Below, piece by piece: positions 1 through 8,775 of a DNA stretch of 64,000 nt. Under the pieces are notes generated by a model. That model saw only the letters and a list, made by a program, of their open reading frames with translations. It was not told the origin of the DNA and did no database searches. The translations under genes and the position numbers were made by a program. The DNA is from Zafaria cholistanensis. GTDB lineage: Bacteria > Actinomycetota > Actinomycetes > Actinomycetales > Micrococcaceae. Location: positions 1-64,000 of the forward strand of contig NZ_BKDJ01000015.1 of assembly GCF_008580665.1 (NCBI RefSeq). Reading direction: 5' to 3'. Every line of letters starts with the position of its first letter. Position 1 is the stretch's first letter.

Positions 1-2
1 CC

Positions 3-56
3 CGCGACGCGGCCTACGAGCTGGCTGCGCTGGTGGTCGATTCGCTCAGGGACTGA
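3..56 (+). CDS. C-terminal end of an unidentified protein (partial)
   Basis: The window opens inside a plus-strand reading frame. Its last 17 residues (RDAAYELAALVVDSLRD) end at a TGA at 54-56. The tail looks like an amphipathic terminal helix, but it is too short to assign to a family. The end overlaps the 3' end of the convergent acyl-CoA ligase by about 40 bases, which is unusual and suggests tight packing or that the ligase tail is over-long. The codons are GC-rich at third positions, as in real genes here. Confidence 0.5.
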   Translation, partial: RDAAYELAALVVDSLRD

Positions 57-1891
57 GGCGCGCAGCACGAAAGGCACCCGGCATGGCGGCGGACCGTCCC
101 GTAGATTTCCTCCAGGATGTCGCTGTAGTCCTTGAGCACCTGGGCCCGCTTGATCTTCATCGACGGGGTAAGGTGACCCGAGGCCTCCGTGAAATCGGTG
201 GCGACGATGCGGAACTCCTTGATGGCCTCGGCGTTGGAGACGGACTCGTTGGCGCGGGCAATGATGCCGGCGACCGCCGAGCGCACCACGGGGTTCTCCA
301 CGGCCTCCTTCAACGGAGTCGAGGCGGGCAGTTGGTGGCGCTCAAGCCAGCCCGGCAGCGCCTCCTCGTCCAGGGTGATGAGGGCGGAGATGAAGGGACG
401 GCCGTCGCCGACCACCACGCACTGCGAAACCAGCACGTCGGCCCGGATCTGGTCCTCCAGCTGGGCAGGGATGACGTTCTTGCCGCCGGCGGTGACGATG
501 ATCTCCTTCTTGCGGCCGGTGATGCGCAGGAACCCGTCGTCGTCGAGTTCGCCGATGTCCCCGGTACGCAGCCAGCCCTCGGTGAACGTCTCCTCCTGCA
601 GGTCCGGGCGGTTGTGGTAGCCGCGCATCACGCAGACGCCCTTGGCCAGAATCTCGCCGTCCTCGGCGATGCGCACCGCGTTGCCGGGCAGCGGCGCGCC
701 GACGGTACCGATCTTGATCAGCGCCGGGGTGTTCACCGAGATCGGCGCGGTGGTTTCCGTCAGGCCGTAGCCTTCGAGGATGGTGAGGCCGATCCCGTGG
801 AAGAAGTGCCCCAAGCGCTCGCCCAGCGGAGCGCCGCCGGAGACCGCGTACTCCACGCGCCCGCCCATGGCCCCACGGATCTTCCGGTAGACCAGCTTGT
901 CGAAGACCCTGTGCTTGAGCCCCAGGAGCAGCGGGACCTTGCCGTCCTGCCTGGCTCGGGACCAGGCGACGGCGGTGTCGGCCGCGGCGTGGAAAATCTT
1001 GCCCTTGCCGCCGTCCTCGGCCTTGAGCATGGAATTGTTGTAGACCTTTTCGAACACGCGCGGCACGGCCAGGATGAAGCTCGGGCTAAAGCTTTGCAGG
1101 TCCGGCAGCAGGCTCTTCACATCCGAGGTGTGGGCGACATTCACCCCGGCCGCCACGGCCAGCACGGAGATGAAGCGGGCGAAGACGTGGGCCAGCGGCA
1201 GGAACATGATCGTCGAGGACCCCGGGGCCAACACCTCGGGCAGGGCCAGGCGGGCGTTCTCCGACAGTTCGACGAAGTTGTAGTGCGTCAGCTCGCACCC
1301 CTTGGGACGGCCGGTGGTGCCGGAGGTGTAGATGATCGTGGCCAGGCTCTCCAGGGTCCGGGATGCGCGGCGCTCCTCCAGCTCCGCGTCGCCCACGGCC
1401 GCGCCGGCCCGGCGCAGGGCCTCCAGTCCGTCACCCTCCATTTGCCAGACGTGGCGCAGCCCGGCCAGGCCCTCCTGCTGGGCGGCCTGGCGCACCGCAT
1501 CCTCATGCCGCGGTCCCTCCACCACGGCGGCGGAGGCGCCGGAGTCGCCCAGGATCCAGGCGAGCTGGCTGGGGGAGGATGTCTCGTAGACGGGGACGGA
1601 GACGCATCCGGCGAACCAAATGGCGAAGTCCACCAGGGCCCACTCGTAGCGGGTGCGGGCCATCAGTCCCACCCGGTCTCCGGGGTTCAGGCCCCCGGCG
1701 ATGAGGCCCTTGGCCAGCAGGGAGGCGTCGGCGGCGAACTCCGCGGCGCGCACGGGGACCCAGCCGCCCTGGCCGTCCGGGGTGGAGAAAAGCACCGGGT
1801 TGGCCGGGGAAGCAGCCTGCCGCAGGACGAAATCGGTGACATTGGCCTCCGGAGGGCTGGTCACCAGGGGGGGAACGCTGATCTCGCGCAC
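14..1891 (-). CDS. Long-chain fatty-acid--CoA ligase (FadD15-type AMP-binding enzyme)
   Basis: The 625-residue protein belongs to the adenylate-forming family that activates fatty acids with ATP and CoA at the cytoplasmic membrane. The P-loop-like A3 motif YTSGTTGRPKG lies near residue 190. The A5 motif GYGLTETT lies near 375, and the TGD plus GRKKEIIVTAGGKN core motifs follow near 440-470. Length and order match the FadD15 group, which in mycobacteria also lies near plsC, a DAHP synthase gene and a kinase gene. The GTG start at 1891 has an AAGGAG ribosome site 5 bases upstream. The C-terminal 25 residues (Cys/Ser-rich) run into the neighbouring gene and are atypical. Substrate chain length cannot be read from sequence. 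Confidence 0.93.
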   Translation of the reverse strand: MREISVPPLVTSPPEANVTDFVLRQAASPANPVLFSTPDGQGGWVPVRAAEFAADASLLAKGLIAGGLNPGDRVGLMARTRYEWALVDFAIWFAGCVSVPVYETSSPSQLAWILGDSGASAAVVEGPRHEDAVRQAAQQEGLAGLRHVWQMEGDGLEALRRAGAAVGDAELEERRASRTLESLATIIYTSGTTGRPKGCELTHYNFVELSENARLALPEVLAPGSSTIMFLPLAHVFARFISVLAVAAGVNVAHTSDVKSLLPDLQSFSPSFILAVPRVFEKVYNNSMLKAEDGGKGKIFHAAADTAVAWSRARQDGKVPLLLGLKHRVFDKLVYRKIRGAMGGRVEYAVSGGAPLGERLGHFFHGIGLTILEGYGLTETTAPISVNTPALIKIGTVGAPLPGNAVRIAEDGEILAKGVCVMRGYHNRPDLQEETFTEGWLRTGDIGELDDDGFLRITGRKKEIIVTAGGKNVIPAQLEDQIRADVLVSQCVVVGDGRPFISALITLDEEALPGWLERHQLPASTPLKEAVENPVVRSAVAGIIARANESVSNAEAIKEFRIVATDFTEASGHLTPSMKIKRAQVLKDYSDILEEIYGTVRRHAGCLSCCAPQSLSESTTSAASS

Positions 1892-1906
1892 TTCGGCTCC
1901 TTAGTC

Positions 1907-1948
1907 GGTCGGTCCTGCTTGGTCGGTCCTGCGTGGTCGGTTCTGCTC
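1907..1948. repeat. 14-bp tandem repeat, three copies
   Basis: Three copies of GGTCGGTCCTGCTT (the last two with changes) lie just upstream of the acyl-CoA ligase start, inside its 5' region. The rest of the 1892-2216 gap is GC-rich sequence with hairpin potential (for example GGCCGCGGCC near 2141) and no gene I can support. Copy-number change here could alter the ligase leader. Confidence 0.8.
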
Positions 1949-2216
1949 GGGTGCCCCGGTGGCGCGGCTCCGGAAGCAGGAAGCACGCCGGGCGTACCCA
2001 TCGGCTCTGGCCAGCCCGGCGGACGGGCCGCGCACCTCCAGCCTAGTGGCACCCGTCACGAAAGCCACAGGCGCACTTATGGGCCCGGGGGTGAGGCTTC
2101 GCGGTCAATGGGGCGCCCCAGCAGGCGGCAGCGGACGGGGAGGGGGCCGCGGCCCGGGAGGCCGGCGGGTCCCGCGGCGGGCCCTCCCGAGGAGGTCCGC
2201 CGCTGGGTGCGCTGGC

Positions 2217-2717
2217 CTAGACGCGTGCGCCGTCGTCGCCCTCGCTGCGCTCGCGCGGCATGCGGAACACCAGGTACCCCGCCGCCACCACGAACACGGC
2301 GGCCAGGCCCAGCAGCACCGGCCCCGGAACGCCGCGCCAGAGCAGCGTGAACAGCAGCAGGAGCAGCGGGGCGCCCACGGCTCCGCACCATGCCAGCACC
2401 TTCGCGGGTTCCCCCGCACCCAACGCCGGTGGTTCCGGCGGGACGAAGCTGTCGCCGTCGTCATCCAAAAGTTCATAGTCGCGCGGCCCGCCCGCGGCGT
2501 CTCCGGCGCCGCTGGTGGCTTCGGGTCCAGTGTGCGTACCCATGCCCTCGCCTCCGGGCACGGGATCCCCGGCCCCCGCGGGATCCCCGGCCCCCGCGTG
2601 GCCGCCGGAAAGGCCCTCAGCGGAGGGGTTCCCCTCCAGGCGGCGGACCAGGTCGCGCCATGCGGCGTCGTCGGCGGCCCGGCCGGGGTGGCGGTCGCCG
2701 GCCTCGTTATCAGCCAC
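2217..2717 (-). CDS. Small membrane protein with acidic, Gly/Pro-rich N-terminus
   Basis: The 166-residue protein starts at a GTG (2717) that overlaps the stop codon of the upstream hydrolase gene, so the two are translationally coupled. Residues 1-100 are hydrophilic and Gly/Ala/Pro/Asp-rich, with a short repeated AGDPAGAGDP stretch. Two transmembrane helices follow near 110-155, then a short basic tail. I do not recognise a named family. Conserved proteins of this shape sit beside the esterase and acyltransferase genes in related actinobacteria, so an envelope role is a guess from context. Confidence 0.7.
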   Translation of the reverse strand: MADNEAGDRHPGRAADDAAWRDLVRRLEGNPSAEGLSGGHAGAGDPAGAGDPVPGGEGMGTHTGPEATSGAGDAAGGPRDYELLDDDGDSFVPPEPPALGAGEPAKVLAWCGAVGAPLLLLLFTLLWRGVPGPVLLGLAAVFVVAAGYLVFRMPRERSEGDDGARV

Positions 2718-3495
2718 GGTGGGCCTCCTCACCTGATGTGGACCCGTGGGACCTGATGAAATCGATCGTTCCCGAGAACAGGGTCCCGGCGTCGTGGTCC
2801 AGGGTGGCCACGTGGTAGCTGTTCGGCAGCGGCCGCACGTCCAGCGGCGCGCCGGACAGCCCCGCGCGCAGCGCGGCGATGCTCGACTCCGGAACCACAT
2901 GGTCCACGGCGGAGCGGTAGGCGAGCACCGGCACGTCGATGCGCGGCAGCAGCGCCCGGGTCTGGGCCATGAGCAGCCCCAGCTGGTGCACGCCTGCCAC
3001 GGGGGTCAGCGGGTAGGCGCCCTCGTCCTGGCCCGGCAGGGCGATGTCGTTGGCGATGGCCGCCACAGTGGGGCGCACCCGGTGCAGCAGTCCGGCGAAG
3101 CGCGCCGCCGGATGGGCGAACGTCAGCGCCGGGTTGGCCACCACGACGCCGGCCACGCCGCGGGCGGCGGCGAGCCGCAGCGCCAGCGTGCCGCCCATCG
3201 ACAGGCCGCAGGCGAACACCCGGCGGTGGGTGGCCTGCAGGGCGTCGAACTCCCGCTCCACCGCAGCGATCCATGCGGCCCGCGGGGTCCGGGACAGGTC
3301 CTCCCAATGGGTCCCGTGGCCGGGCAGCAGCGGGACGGCCACGGGGAAGCCGGCGTCGGAAAGTGCCTCGGCCCACGGCAGGACGCTGCGCGGACCGGAG
3401 GTGAAGCCGTGGATGAGCAGCACCGCATCGGGGGAGGACCCCGCGCGCCGGAAGGCGGCGTCGCGCTCCCGCGGCGGCTGCGGCAAGATGTCCAT
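2710..3495 (-). CDS. Alpha/beta-hydrolase, carboxylesterase/monoacylglycerol-lipase-like
   Basis: The 261-residue single-domain cytoplasmic hydrolase has an oxyanion-type LIHGFTSGP near residue 26. The nucleophile elbow GLSMGG lies near 95-100. A late Asp (YRSAVDHVVP, about 208) and His (NSYHVATLDHD, about 237) complete the triad. Length and motif spacing fit the Est30/monoacylglycerol lipase group. The ATG at 3495 has GGGGAGAACC just upstream. It lies between an acyl-CoA ligase and PlsC, consistent with acyl-lipid turnover. It is divergent from plsC and its 3' end overlaps the next gene. Confidence 0.88.
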   Translation of the reverse strand: MDILPQPPRERDAAFRRAGSSPDAVLLIHGFTSGPRSVLPWAEALSDAGFPVAVPLLPGHGTHWEDLSRTPRAAWIAAVEREFDALQATHRRVFACGLSMGGTLALRLAAARGVAGVVVANPALTFAHPAARFAGLLHRVRPTVAAIANDIALPGQDEGAYPLTPVAGVHQLGLLMAQTRALLPRIDVPVLAYRSAVDHVVPESSIAALRAGLSGAPLDVRPLPNSYHVATLDHDAGTLFSGTIDFIRSHGSTSGEEAHRG

Positions 3496-3546
3496 GGTTC
3501 TCCCCGTGCGGGCCCTGGGGATGCGAGCCCGGGGCTGATGTGTGCC

Positions 3547-3553
3547 TAAAGTA
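3547..3553. promoter_or_regulatory. Bidirectional promoter with overlapping -10 elements
   Basis: The plus strand reads TAAAGT (3547-3552) and the minus strand reads TACTTT (3553-3548). Each fits the actinobacterial TANNNT -10 hexamer. They would serve plsC to the right and the hydrolase to the left, giving leaders of roughly 45-70 bases. No convincing -35 is visible. Confidence 0.5.
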
Positions 3554-3627
3554 GAGCGTAACCGACCGCGGTGCCCGGCGTCGCCGCGCCGCTACAGGCG
3601 GCTCCCGGACAGGTGGAAGGCACAGTG

Positions 3628-4545
3628 GTGTTCTACTGGATCATGAAGCGGATCTTCATCGCTCCGCTGGTGAATTTGCTGTTCAGGCCCTGGGTCAAGG
3701 GGCTGGACAACATTCCGGCACAGGGTGGGGCGATCCTTGCCAGCAACCACCTCTCCGTCTCCGATTCGATTTTCCTTCCGGTCGCCGTGGACCGTCCGGT
3801 GGTCTTCCTGGCCAAGAGCGACTACTTCACGGGCAAGGGCCTCAAAGGCAAGCTGACCGCCGCATTCTTCCGCCTGAGCAACCAGCTGCCGATGGACCGC
3901 TCCGGCGGCGCGGCCTCCGCCAGCTCGCTGGGGGCCGGCGAGCAGGCGCTGCGTGAAGGCAAGCTGCTGGGCATCTACCCGGAGGGCACCCGCAGCCCCG
4001 ACGGCCGGCTCTACCGGGGCAAGGTGGGGGTGGCCAAGCTGGCCCTGGCCACCGGGGTCCCGGTCATTCCGGTGGCCATGATCGGCACGGACAAGGTCCA
4101 GCCGATCGGCAAGACCGTTCCCAACATCCGCCGGGTGGGCATGGTGATCGGCGAGCCGCTGGACTTCTCACGCTATGCGGGCATGGCCGAGGACCGCTTC
4201 GTCCAACGTTCGGTCACCGACGAGATCATGTACGCGCTGATGCGCCTGTCCGGCCAGGAGTACGTGGACGTCTACGCCCAAACCGTCAAGACCCAGATGG
4301 CGGCCGCCAAGCGCCAGGCCAGGGCCGAGCACTCGAAGGCCTCGCACGCCAAGGCCGTACAGTCCGGGACCGGGCAGGACCACCCCGAAGCCGTTCTCCC
4401 TGGAATCCCGGCCCCTGAAGCCGCTGCTCCCAAGGTCCCGGCCCCTGAAGAAGCTGCCGCCTCCGAGGTCCCCGCCCCTGAAGAAGCTGCCGCCCCTGAA
4501 GCCGCTGCCCCCGAGGACGGCCGGGACGCGGGCACGGCCACCTGA
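3628..4545 (+). CDS. 1-acyl-sn-glycerol-3-phosphate acyltransferase (PlsC family)
   Basis: The enzyme transfers an acyl chain to lysophosphatidic acid at the inner membrane. The H-x4-D catalytic motif is in NHLSVSD near residue 38, and the substrate-binding block YPEGTRSPDG is near 119. I chose the GTG at 3628 (MFYWIMKR), which has GGAAGG 7 bases upstream; a GTG at 3625 is the alternative. The product is 305 residues. The last 60 residues are a low-complexity Ala/Pro/Glu tail of near-repeated PAPEEAAA blocks, absent from typical PlsC and probably disordered. The gene is followed by the DAHP synthase gene after 88 bases with its own promoter. Confidence 0.92.
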   Translation: MFYWIMKRIFIAPLVNLLFRPWVKGLDNIPAQGGAILASNHLSVSDSIFLPVAVDRPVVFLAKSDYFTGKGLKGKLTAAFFRLSNQLPMDRSGGAASASSLGAGEQALREGKLLGIYPEGTRSPDGRLYRGKVGVAKLALATGVPVIPVAMIGTDKVQPIGKTVPNIRRVGMVIGEPLDFSRYAGMAEDRFVQRSVTDEIMYALMRLSGQEYVDVYAQTVKTQMAAAKRQARAEHSKASHAKAVQSGTGQDHPEAVLPGIPAPEAAAPKVPAPEEAAASEVPAPEEAAAPEAAAPEDGRDAGTAT

Positions 4546-4621
4546 CCCGGCGGTTCGCCCTCATGTTAACGTCCCGCGACCGGGCTTTACGCCGGATGCG
4601 GAGCGGCCGGGCCGGGGAGAC

Positions 4622-4627
4622 TACCCT
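4622..4627 (+). promoter_or_regulatory. -10 element for a leaderless DAHP synthase mRNA
   Basis: TACCCT lies exactly 6 bases before the GTG at 4634, the spacing expected when transcription starts on the start codon. No ribosome site lies between. Confidence 0.55.
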
Positions 4628-4633
4628 TTAAGG

Positions 4634-6028
4634 GTGACTGAGCTATCCTCCGCCCCCACTGTTCCGGTCGGCAACGCCGGCCCTGCCCTCGATCCCGGTC
4701 TGGACGTGTGGCGCACGCTGCCGATCCAGCAGCAGCCGAGCTGGCACGGGACCCCCGAGCACGACGCCGCGGTCCGGGAACTGTCAGTGCTGCCGCCGCT
4801 GGTGTTCGCCGGCGAGGTCGACGTGCTGCGCGGGCGCCTGGCTGCCGCGGCCCAGGGCAAGGCCTTCCTGTTGCAGGGCGGCGACTGCGCCGAGACGTTC
4901 GCCGATGCCACCGCGGACAAGATCAGCGCCCGCGTGAAGACCATCCTGCAGATGGCGGTGGTGCTGACCTACGGCGCCTCCATGCCCGTCATCAAGATGG
5001 GCCGCATGGCCGGGCAGTTCGCCAAGCCGCGCTCCTCGGACACCGAGACCCGCAACGGCGTCACCCTGCCGGCCTTCCGCGGGGACATCGTCAACGGCTA
5101 CGAGTTCACCCCTGAATCCCGCCGCCACGATCCGGCCCGCCTGGTCAAGGCCTACAACACCTCCGCATCCACGCTGAACCTCATCCGCGCGTTCACCCAG
5201 GGCGGCTTTGCCGACCTGCGTTCGGTGCACAACTGGAACAGGGGTTTCACCGAGAACCCGGCGCACGCGGCCTACGAGTCGCTGGCCGGGGAGATCGACC
5301 GCGCGATCCGCTTCATGGAAGCCTGCGGGGCCGACTTCGACGAGCTCAAGCGGACCGAGTTCTTCGCCGCGCACGAGGCGCTGCTGCTGGACTACGAGCG
5401 CGCGCTGACCCGCACCGACTCCCGCACCGGACTGCCCTACGACACCTCCGCCCACTTCCTGTGGATCGGGGAGCGGACCCGCCAGCTGGACGGCGCCCAC
5501 GTGGACTTCCTTTCCCGCGTGCGCAACCCGATCGGTGTGAAGCTGGGCCCGAACAGCACCCCGGAGGACGCGCTGGCGCTGATTGACAAGCTGGATCCGA
5601 ACCGCGAGCCGGGCCGCCTGACCTTCATCAGCCGCATGGGCGCGAAGAACATCCGGGAGAAGCTGCCCCACCTGGTGGAGAAGGTGACCGCCTCCGGAGC
5701 GCAGGTGCTCTGGGTCACCGACCCGATGCACGGGAACACCGTCACCAGCCAGAACGGCTACAAGACGCGCAACTTCGAGGATGTCATGGACGAGGTCCGG
5801 GGCTTCTTCGAGGTCCATGACGCGCTGGGCACCTACCCGGGCGGCCTGCACGTGGAGATGACCGGCGATGACGTCGCCGAGTGCCTGGGCGGGGCCGACC
5901 CGATCCGCGAGGAGCAGTTCAACGACCTCTACGAGTCCGTCTGCGACCCGCGCCTGAACCACCGCCAGTCCCTGGAGATGGCATTCCTGGTCTCCGGCGC
6001 GCTGGCCAAGCGTGGCGGGCGCGCCTAG
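4634..6028 (+). CDS. aroG: Class II 3-deoxy-7-phosphoheptulonate (DAHP) synthase
   Basis: This enzyme makes DAHP from phosphoenolpyruvate and erythrose 4-phosphate, the first step of the shikimate pathway. The 464-residue product has the class II blocks in order: GGDCAETF near 83, the KMGRMAGQFAKPRS block near 120, the NGVTLPAFRGD block near 140, and the metal/substrate stretches RMGAKN and WVTDPMHGNT near 335-370. Length matches the plant/actinobacterial class II family and not the shorter E. coli-type enzymes. The start is a GTG with a -10 box 6 bases upstream, so the mRNA is probably leaderless. aroA, a later step, lies at 48.3-49.6 kb. Confidence 0.96.
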   Translation: MTELSSAPTVPVGNAGPALDPGLDVWRTLPIQQQPSWHGTPEHDAAVRELSVLPPLVFAGEVDVLRGRLAAAAQGKAFLLQGGDCAETFADATADKISARVKTILQMAVVLTYGASMPVIKMGRMAGQFAKPRSSDTETRNGVTLPAFRGDIVNGYEFTPESRRHDPARLVKAYNTSASTLNLIRAFTQGGFADLRSVHNWNRGFTENPAHAAYESLAGEIDRAIRFMEACGADFDELKRTEFFAAHEALLLDYERALTRTDSRTGLPYDTSAHFLWIGERTRQLDGAHVDFLSRVRNPIGVKLGPNSTPEDALALIDKLDPNREPGRLTFISRMGAKNIREKLPHLVEKVTASGAQVLWVTDPMHGNTVTSQNGYKTRNFEDVMDEVRGFFEVHDALGTYPGGLHVEMTGDDVAECLGGADPIREEQFNDLYESVCDPRLNHRQSLEMAFLVSGALAKRGGRA

Positions 6029-6046
6029 CACCTGCGGAACCACACC

Positions 6047-6096
6047 ACGACGGCGGCCCGTTGCCTTGCCTGCGCAAGGCAGCGGGCCGCCGTCGT
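6047..6096. terminator. Strong hairpin terminator between convergent genes
   Basis: A long stem has outer arms ACGACGGCGGCCCG and CGGGCCGCCGTCGT and an inner TTGCCTTG/CAAGGCAG pairing. It sits between the ends of the DAHP synthase and the PASTA kinase genes and probably serves both. Confidence 0.85.
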
Positions 6097-6150
6097 TATG
6101 CCTGCCGTCGTCCTACCTGCCGCGGGGATGCCGGCCGTGCCGGCGGGTTC

Positions 6151-8226
6151 CTAGACCACCGTGAGGGTGATGGTGGAGCCTTCCGGCGCTGTGCCCGAGC
6201 GCGGGTCCTGGTCGCGGACGGTCTCGAAGAAGCCGCCCAGGACCTCGTCGACCTCGACGTCGAAGCCCAGCTCCTCCAGGATCTCCTCGGCGTCGTCCAC
6301 ATCCTGGCCCACGACGTCCGGGACCTCGACCATGCGGGGGCCCTTGGACAGCACATAGCCGACGGTGGACCCGCGGTCGAGCCTGCCCCCGTCGGGGTCC
6401 TGGGAGATGACGGTGCCCTTGGGGATCTCCCGGCTGAACTCCTCGCCGGTGACCCTGCCCTTCAGTCCGGCGGCCGCGAGGGTGCGCTCGGCCTCGGCGG
6501 CATCCATTTCCTCGATGTCGGGGACCTCCACGGGGGCGGGGCCGCGGGAGACCACGATGTCGACGGCGGTGCCGCGGCGGACCTCCCTGTCCGGGGCGGT
6601 GGCCTGGGAGACCACCAGGCCCTGGTCCACGGATTCGTTGTAGGCAAGGCGCGATGAGCCCAGCTCCAGGTTCGCCTCGCGGAGCGCCTTTTCGGCGTCC
6701 TCCCGGGTGCGGCCCACCACGTTGGGCACCGCAAACAGTTCGGGCCCCTTGGAGACCAGGAGACGGACGTCTTCGTAACGGCGAATCTGGGTGCCTGCGG
6801 ATGGTTCACTGCCGACCACCAGGCCCTTGTCGATCTTTTCGTCGAAGATCTCCCGTTGGGTGGAGTCGACGCCCAGGGCGTCGAGTTCCTGCACGGCTGC
6901 CGCGGCGGTCCGTCCTCCGAGGGAGGGGATGTTCACCGGGGCGCCGGGCCCCATTCCGAAGAACCAGCCGGCGACGGCGAGCAGGGCCGCGGCGAGCAGG
7001 AGTACCCCGGCCAGGATCCAGCCGCGGGTGCGTGAACCGGAAGGTTCAAGCCTTTCCAGCGGGCGCTGGGCCTCGCGGGCCCACTCCCTGCGGGCGGCCT
7101 TTTCGTCGCGCCGGGCCGCGCGGGCCGCAGCGCGGGCGGACAGCCCGGAGCCGGCCTCGCCGTCGGTGTCCTCCGCGGCGTCGGGACCGCCGTCGTCCTC
7201 CCCGTCGTCCCCGTCCTCCGTAATCCCGGCCGGCAGGACGGGGCGCGGATAGGCGCGCGTGGCGCCCTGGAGGCCGGCGATGACGCTGGTCGCGTCCCCG
7301 CCGGCGGGGATGGCCTCGGTAAGGGAGCCCGGCGTGCCGGGCCCGGCGGCCGCGGTTCCGGCCGCGCCGAAATCAAGCTGTTCGTCGGTGAGGGTGGTGC
7401 GGATGTGGCGCAGTTCGCCCAGTAGGGCCGCGGCGTCGCGCGGGCGGTCCTCCGGGTCCCTGGCCGTGCACCACTCCACCAGTTCGTCCAGGTCCGAGGC
7501 CAGGCCGGGGACGGCGGCCGAGGGAGCCGGGACAGACTCGTTGACGTGCTGGAAGGCGACCTGGATGGGGGATTCGGCGGAAAAGGGCTGCCGGCCGGTC
7601 AGCAGCTCGTAGAGCATGATGCCCACGGCGTAGACGTCGCTGCGGGCGTCGGCCGGCTCCCCGGTGATCAGTTCGGGGGAGATGTAGGCGACCGTGCCGA
7701 CCAGGTTCCCGGTGGCGGTGTGTCCGGTGGCGGCGCGGGCCAGCCCAAAGTCCGCCACCTTGATCCGCCCCTCGTCGGAGAGCAGCACGTTTTCCGGCTT
7801 CATGTCCCGGTGGACCAGGCCGGCCGCATGCGCGGCGGCAAGCCCTTCGATCACCGGGTCCATCAGCGCCAGTGCCTGGCGCGGGGCAAGGCTGCCCCGT
7901 TCATCCAGCAGGTCGCGCAGGGTCCGGCCCCGGACGTACTCCATGGCGAGGTAGGCCAGGTGGCCGTCCACGCCCTGGTCCAGGACGCTGACCACGTGGG
8001 GGTGGGAGAGCCGGGCAGCGGTGATGGCCTCGGCCTCGAAGCGCTTGAGGAAGGCCGGGTCCTCCGCCAGGTGCGGGTAGAGGACCTTGAGTGCGACGTC
8101 GCGGTGCAGGCGCAGGTCGGTGGCCAGGTAGACGGTGGACATGCCCCCGCGGGCCAGCCGGCGCTTTACGTGGTACCGGCCATCCACCCTGCTGCCCACG
8201 AGTGGGTCGATCGCTTGTTCCGTCAC
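6151..8226 (-). CDS. Ser/Thr protein kinase with four PASTA domains
   Basis: The 691-residue membrane receptor kinase probably senses muropeptides or lipid II and controls growth and division. The N-terminal kinase domain (about 15-280) has a glycine loop (LARGGMSTVY), the ATP lysine in VALKVL (K47), HRDMKPEN and ADFG. A charged linker, one transmembrane segment near 405-425, and four extracellular PASTA repeats (about 430-691) follow. I chose the GTG at 8226 over the ATG at 8250, because TACCAT lies 6 bases upstream and no ribosome site serves either. It resembles PknB/StkP in layout but is outside the usual pknAB-pbpA locus; its position next to the DAHP synthase gene recalls mycobacterial pknL, which lacks PASTA domains. 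Confidence 0.94.
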   Translation of the reverse strand: MTEQAIDPLVGSRVDGRYHVKRRLARGGMSTVYLATDLRLHRDVALKVLYPHLAEDPAFLKRFEAEAITAARLSHPHVVSVLDQGVDGHLAYLAMEYVRGRTLRDLLDERGSLAPRQALALMDPVIEGLAAAHAAGLVHRDMKPENVLLSDEGRIKVADFGLARAATGHTATGNLVGTVAYISPELITGEPADARSDVYAVGIMLYELLTGRQPFSAESPIQVAFQHVNESVPAPSAAVPGLASDLDELVEWCTARDPEDRPRDAAALLGELRHIRTTLTDEQLDFGAAGTAAAGPGTPGSLTEAIPAGGDATSVIAGLQGATRAYPRPVLPAGITEDGDDGEDDGGPDAAEDTDGEAGSGLSARAAARAARRDEKAARREWAREAQRPLERLEPSGSRTRGWILAGVLLLAAALLAVAGWFFGMGPGAPVNIPSLGGRTAAAAVQELDALGVDSTQREIFDEKIDKGLVVGSEPSAGTQIRRYEDVRLLVSKGPELFAVPNVVGRTREDAEKALREANLELGSSRLAYNESVDQGLVVSQATAPDREVRRGTAVDIVVSRGPAPVEVPDIEEMDAAEAERTLAAAGLKGRVTGEEFSREIPKGTVISQDPDGGRLDRGSTVGYVLSKGPRMVEVPDVVGQDVDDAEEILEELGFDVEVDEVLGGFFETVRDQDPRSGTAPEGSTITLTVV

Positions 8227-8232
8227 TGTTCG

Positions 8233-8238
8233 ATGGTA
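8233..8238 (-). promoter_or_regulatory. -10 element for a leaderless PASTA kinase mRNA
   Basis: On the minus strand TACCAT is followed by six bases (CGAACA) and then the GTG start at 8226. A weak TTCGGC lies 18 bases upstream as a possible -35. Confidence 0.5.
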
Positions 8239-8310
8239 TCGAGTGAACATGAAGGAGCCGAATCACATAGGGCCGGGTTCGCAGGCAGGTGAATGCGGCG
8301 CGCAATGCAG

Positions 8311-8346
8311 GAGGGGGCCGGGCCGCGGGTGCGGTCCGGCCCCCTC
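8311..8346 (-). terminator. Terminator downstream of whiB1
   Basis: A 16-bp stem (GAGGGGGCCGGGCCGC against GCGGTCCGGCCCCCTC, one wobble) has a 4-base loop. It lies between the whiB1 stop and the kinase promoter. Confidence 0.75.
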
Positions 8347-8410
8347 CGGGGAGCTGCGGTGGTGTCCGGGTTCAGCCGGGGAGCGGCTGTTCCCGGACGG
8401 GTGTGTACTG

Positions 8411-8659
8411 CTAGGAGGCGCGGCGGGCGCGGGCGGCGCGGCGCTTGAGGGCGCGACGCTCGTCTTCGCTCATGCCGCCCCAAACACCGGCGTCCTGGCC
8501 GCTCTCGATGGCCCACTGCAGGCACGTATCGATCACGGGGCAACGACGGCACACGCTCTTGGCCTCTTCGATCTGGAGCAGGGCCGGACCCGTGTTGCCC
8601 ACGGGGAAGAACAGTTCGGGATCCTTGTCCAGACAGGCCGCGCGACTACGCCAATCCAT
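8411..8659 (-). CDS. whiB1: WhiB1-type iron-sulfur transcriptional regulator
   Basis: The 82-residue WhiB-family protein binds a [4Fe-4S] cluster that reacts with nitric oxide and partners the primary sigma factor. The four cluster cysteines are C9, C37, C40 and C46, followed by the GVWGG turn at 58-62 and a basic DNA-binding tail (RRALKRRAARARR). Overall sequence is very close to mycobacterial WhiB1, including the MDWR start and the FFPVGN block. An AAGGAG lies upstream of the ATG at a rather long distance. The upstream region (8660-9046) holds a candidate CRP-type site, as in mycobacteria, and a repeat tract. Confidence 0.95.
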   Translation of the reverse strand: MDWRSRAACLDKDPELFFPVGNTGPALLQIEEAKSVCRRCPVIDTCLQWAIESGQDAGVWGGMSEDERRALKRRAARARRAS

Positions 8660-8775
8660 GCTTGTTGATGCTCCTTGGGGGTTTGGGGGGTGGGGTCCCG
8701 CGGTGAACGGCCGGCGGGCTGGCAGAAGAAAAGGGAGCTACATGTGCTCCCTCCCCGACTGCCCAATCAGACTTT

